Notes under the pieces: model-generated | What the model was told of the DNA's origin: nothing | Databases searched by the model: none | What the model saw: the letters and a program-made list of their open reading frames with translations, nothing else | Assembly: GCA_919902925.1 (NCBI GenBank) | Contig: CAKKRZ010000186.1 | Location: 1 to 36,342, forward strand | Direction of reading: 5' to 3' | DNA: 36,342 nucleotides | DNA from: Acidiferrobacterales bacterium | GTDB taxonomy: Bacteria > Pseudomonadota > Gammaproteobacteria > Acidiferrobacterales > Sulfurifustaceae | Translations under genes and position numbers: made by a program | Shown: positions 35,612 to 36,342 of the stretch, one piece after another | How positions within the stretch are numbered: position 1 is the stretch's first letter | Layout: the number at the start of each line of letters is the position of its first letter

Positions 35612-36148
35612 ATGAGCAAAGCCGACCGGCCATTCGCAGCGCTGAACGTGGCCATCCTGACCGTATCCGACACCCGCACCCCGGAGACCGACACCTCCGG
35701 CGACACCATCGCCGACAAGCTCAAGGCCGCCGGCCACCGGGTCGCTGCACGGGTCATCCTGAAAGACGACATCGAGGGTCTGCGCACGCAGGTGAAACGC
35801 TGGATCGACGATTCGAAGATTGACGCGGTCATCTCCACCGGTGGCACGGGCCTGACCCAACGCGACATCACCCCCGAGGCATTGGCGCCGCTCATCAACA
35901 AACCGATTCCGGGTTTCGGGGAATTGTTCCGCCACCTGTCCTATGCGGAGATCGGTTCCTCAACCATCGAATCGCGCGCCTTCGCCGGCATCTGCGGCGG
36001 CACCATTCTCTTCTGCCTGCCGGGGTCGACCGGCGCCTGCCGGCTCGGGATGGACAAGATCATCCTCGAACAGCTCGACAGCCGCTACAAACCCTGCAAC
36101 CTGGTGGAGTTGCTGCCACGGATCAAACATGAGCACGCGCCGCATTAA
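35612..36148 (+). CDS. moaB: Molybdenum cofactor biosynthesis protein MoaB
   Basis: A 178-residue MoaB/MogA-fold protein that binds and adenylylates molybdopterin. Marks: NVAILTVSDTRTPETDTSGDTIAD (residues about 11-34), the MPT-binding loop ISTGGTGLTQRDITPEA, FGELFRHLSYAEIGSSTIESRAFAGI and FCLPGSTGACRLGMDKII. The ATG at 35612 gives the usual length; upstream codons of the same frame belong to the moeA-moaB gap. It overlaps the moaC ATG by 20 bases. Confidence 0.93.
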   Translation: MSKADRPFAALNVAILTVSDTRTPETDTSGDTIADKLKAAGHRVAARVILKDDIEGLRTQVKRWIDDSKIDAVISTGGTGLTQRDITPEALAPLINKPIPGFGELFRHLSYAEIGSSTIESRAFAGICGGTILFCLPGSTGACRLGMDKIILEQLDSRYKPCNLVELLPRIKHEHAPH

Positions 36149-36342
36149 GAAGAAGAAAAAATCCCGCCCACTGCGTCAGCGCTTCGCCGATGGGAGGCGT
36201 AATAGGCTGGACGTCAGGGACACGTGTCCGAGGGCCGCAGGCCAGGGACGGCCTGGTCGCGGTTTAACGCACCTCAACCGGCGCGGTGAGGCGCACATGG
36301 TCGACGTCGGCGCCAAGGCCGTGACCGTTCGCGAGGCAGTTG
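36129..36342 (+). CDS. moaC: MoaC, partial, with repeat-derived N-terminal part
   Basis: The frame from ATG 36129 runs open to the window end (71 codons). Its last part, LTHLNRRGEAHMVDVGAKAVTVREAV, is the conserved start of MoaC, which forms cyclic pyranopterin monophosphate with MoaA. Before it lie a Lys-rich stretch (RRIKKKKKSRPLRQ) and about 25 residues from repeat copy F (FADGRRNRLDVRDTCPRAAGQG). No other standard start codon precedes the conserved region in this frame, so an N-terminal extension of about 45 residues is predicted. The rest of the gene is beyond the window. Confidence 0.8.
   Translation, partial: MSTRRIKKKKKSRPLRQRFADGRRNRLDVRDTCPRAAGQGRPGRGLTHLNRRGEAHMVDVGAKAVTVREAV
36180..36262 (+). 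repeat. Dispersed palindromic repeat, copy F (long variant)
   Basis: Starts CGCTTCGCCGATGGGAGGCG and ends CGCAGGCCAGGGACGGCC. The middle is expanded by an unrelated segment containing the 12-bp palindrome GGACACGTGTCC. It is read in frame at the start of moaC. Confidence 0.8.

Overview
The window looks like chromosomal DNA of a GC-rich, respiratory gammaproteobacterium with sulfur and nitrogen redox metabolism. This is inferred from gene content: a rhodanese/DsrE/SQR-like cluster, NnrS, a DMSO-reductase-family complex, heme A synthase and c-di-GMP sensors. It would fit an Acidiferrobacterales- or Chromatiales-like sulfur oxidiser, but no rRNA or tRNA gene is present to test that.

Layout. 1-5122: a secreted hypothetical protein, an ABC-2 permease without its ATPase, a lemA/TPM/TPM operon with a good sigma-70 promoter, and a HAMP-GGDEF diguanylate cyclase. 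5135-9967 (minus strand): a compact five-gene operon coding for a DUF4178 protein, a small one-helix membrane protein, a DUF350 protein, a membrane-anchored aminopropyltransferase (SpeE-like) and a Tat-exported lipoprotein FAD oxidase. 10093-11655: a DUF4139 protein. 11744-17168 (plus strand): an apparent persulfide/sulfur-handling regulon led by an ArsR-rhodanese fusion, with a palindromic operator at its start, followed by an MBL-fold persulfide dioxygenase-like enzyme, an MFS transporter, a SHOCT protein, an HMA-fold protein, two DsrE-like proteins and an SQR-like flavoprotein. 17196-19487: a GcvR-like ACT protein, a class II aldolase-like protein that probably uses a CTG start, and a NodB-type deacetylase lipoprotein.

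19512-25759 (minus strand): an alpha-beta-gamma-chaperone operon for a periplasmic type II DMSO-reductase-family enzyme. The catalytic subunit resembles the nitrite oxidoreductase/periplasmic nitrate reductase branch. The upstream intergenic region carries two FNR/DNR-like boxes spaced 42 bp. 25987-32264: a heme A synthase, a large GAF-PAS-GGDEF-EAL protein, a SirB2-like protein and NnrS. After a small MITE-like element come a nitronate monooxygenase (32554) and a DksA/TraR-type protein, then molybdenum cofactor genes moeA, moaB and the start of moaC, which would supply the cofactor for the molybdoenzyme.

The most unusual signal is a family of about 55-80 bp palindromic repeats (six copies recognised) that lie inside protein-coding genes: in the DUF4178 gene, twice in the DUF4139 gene (56 identical bases read in two different frames), at the 3' end of the MBL gene, in moeA as an 18-codon insertion flanked by an 11-bp direct repeat, and in the 5' part of moaC. 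The frame stays open in every case, so the repeats add peptide segments to otherwise ordinary proteins.
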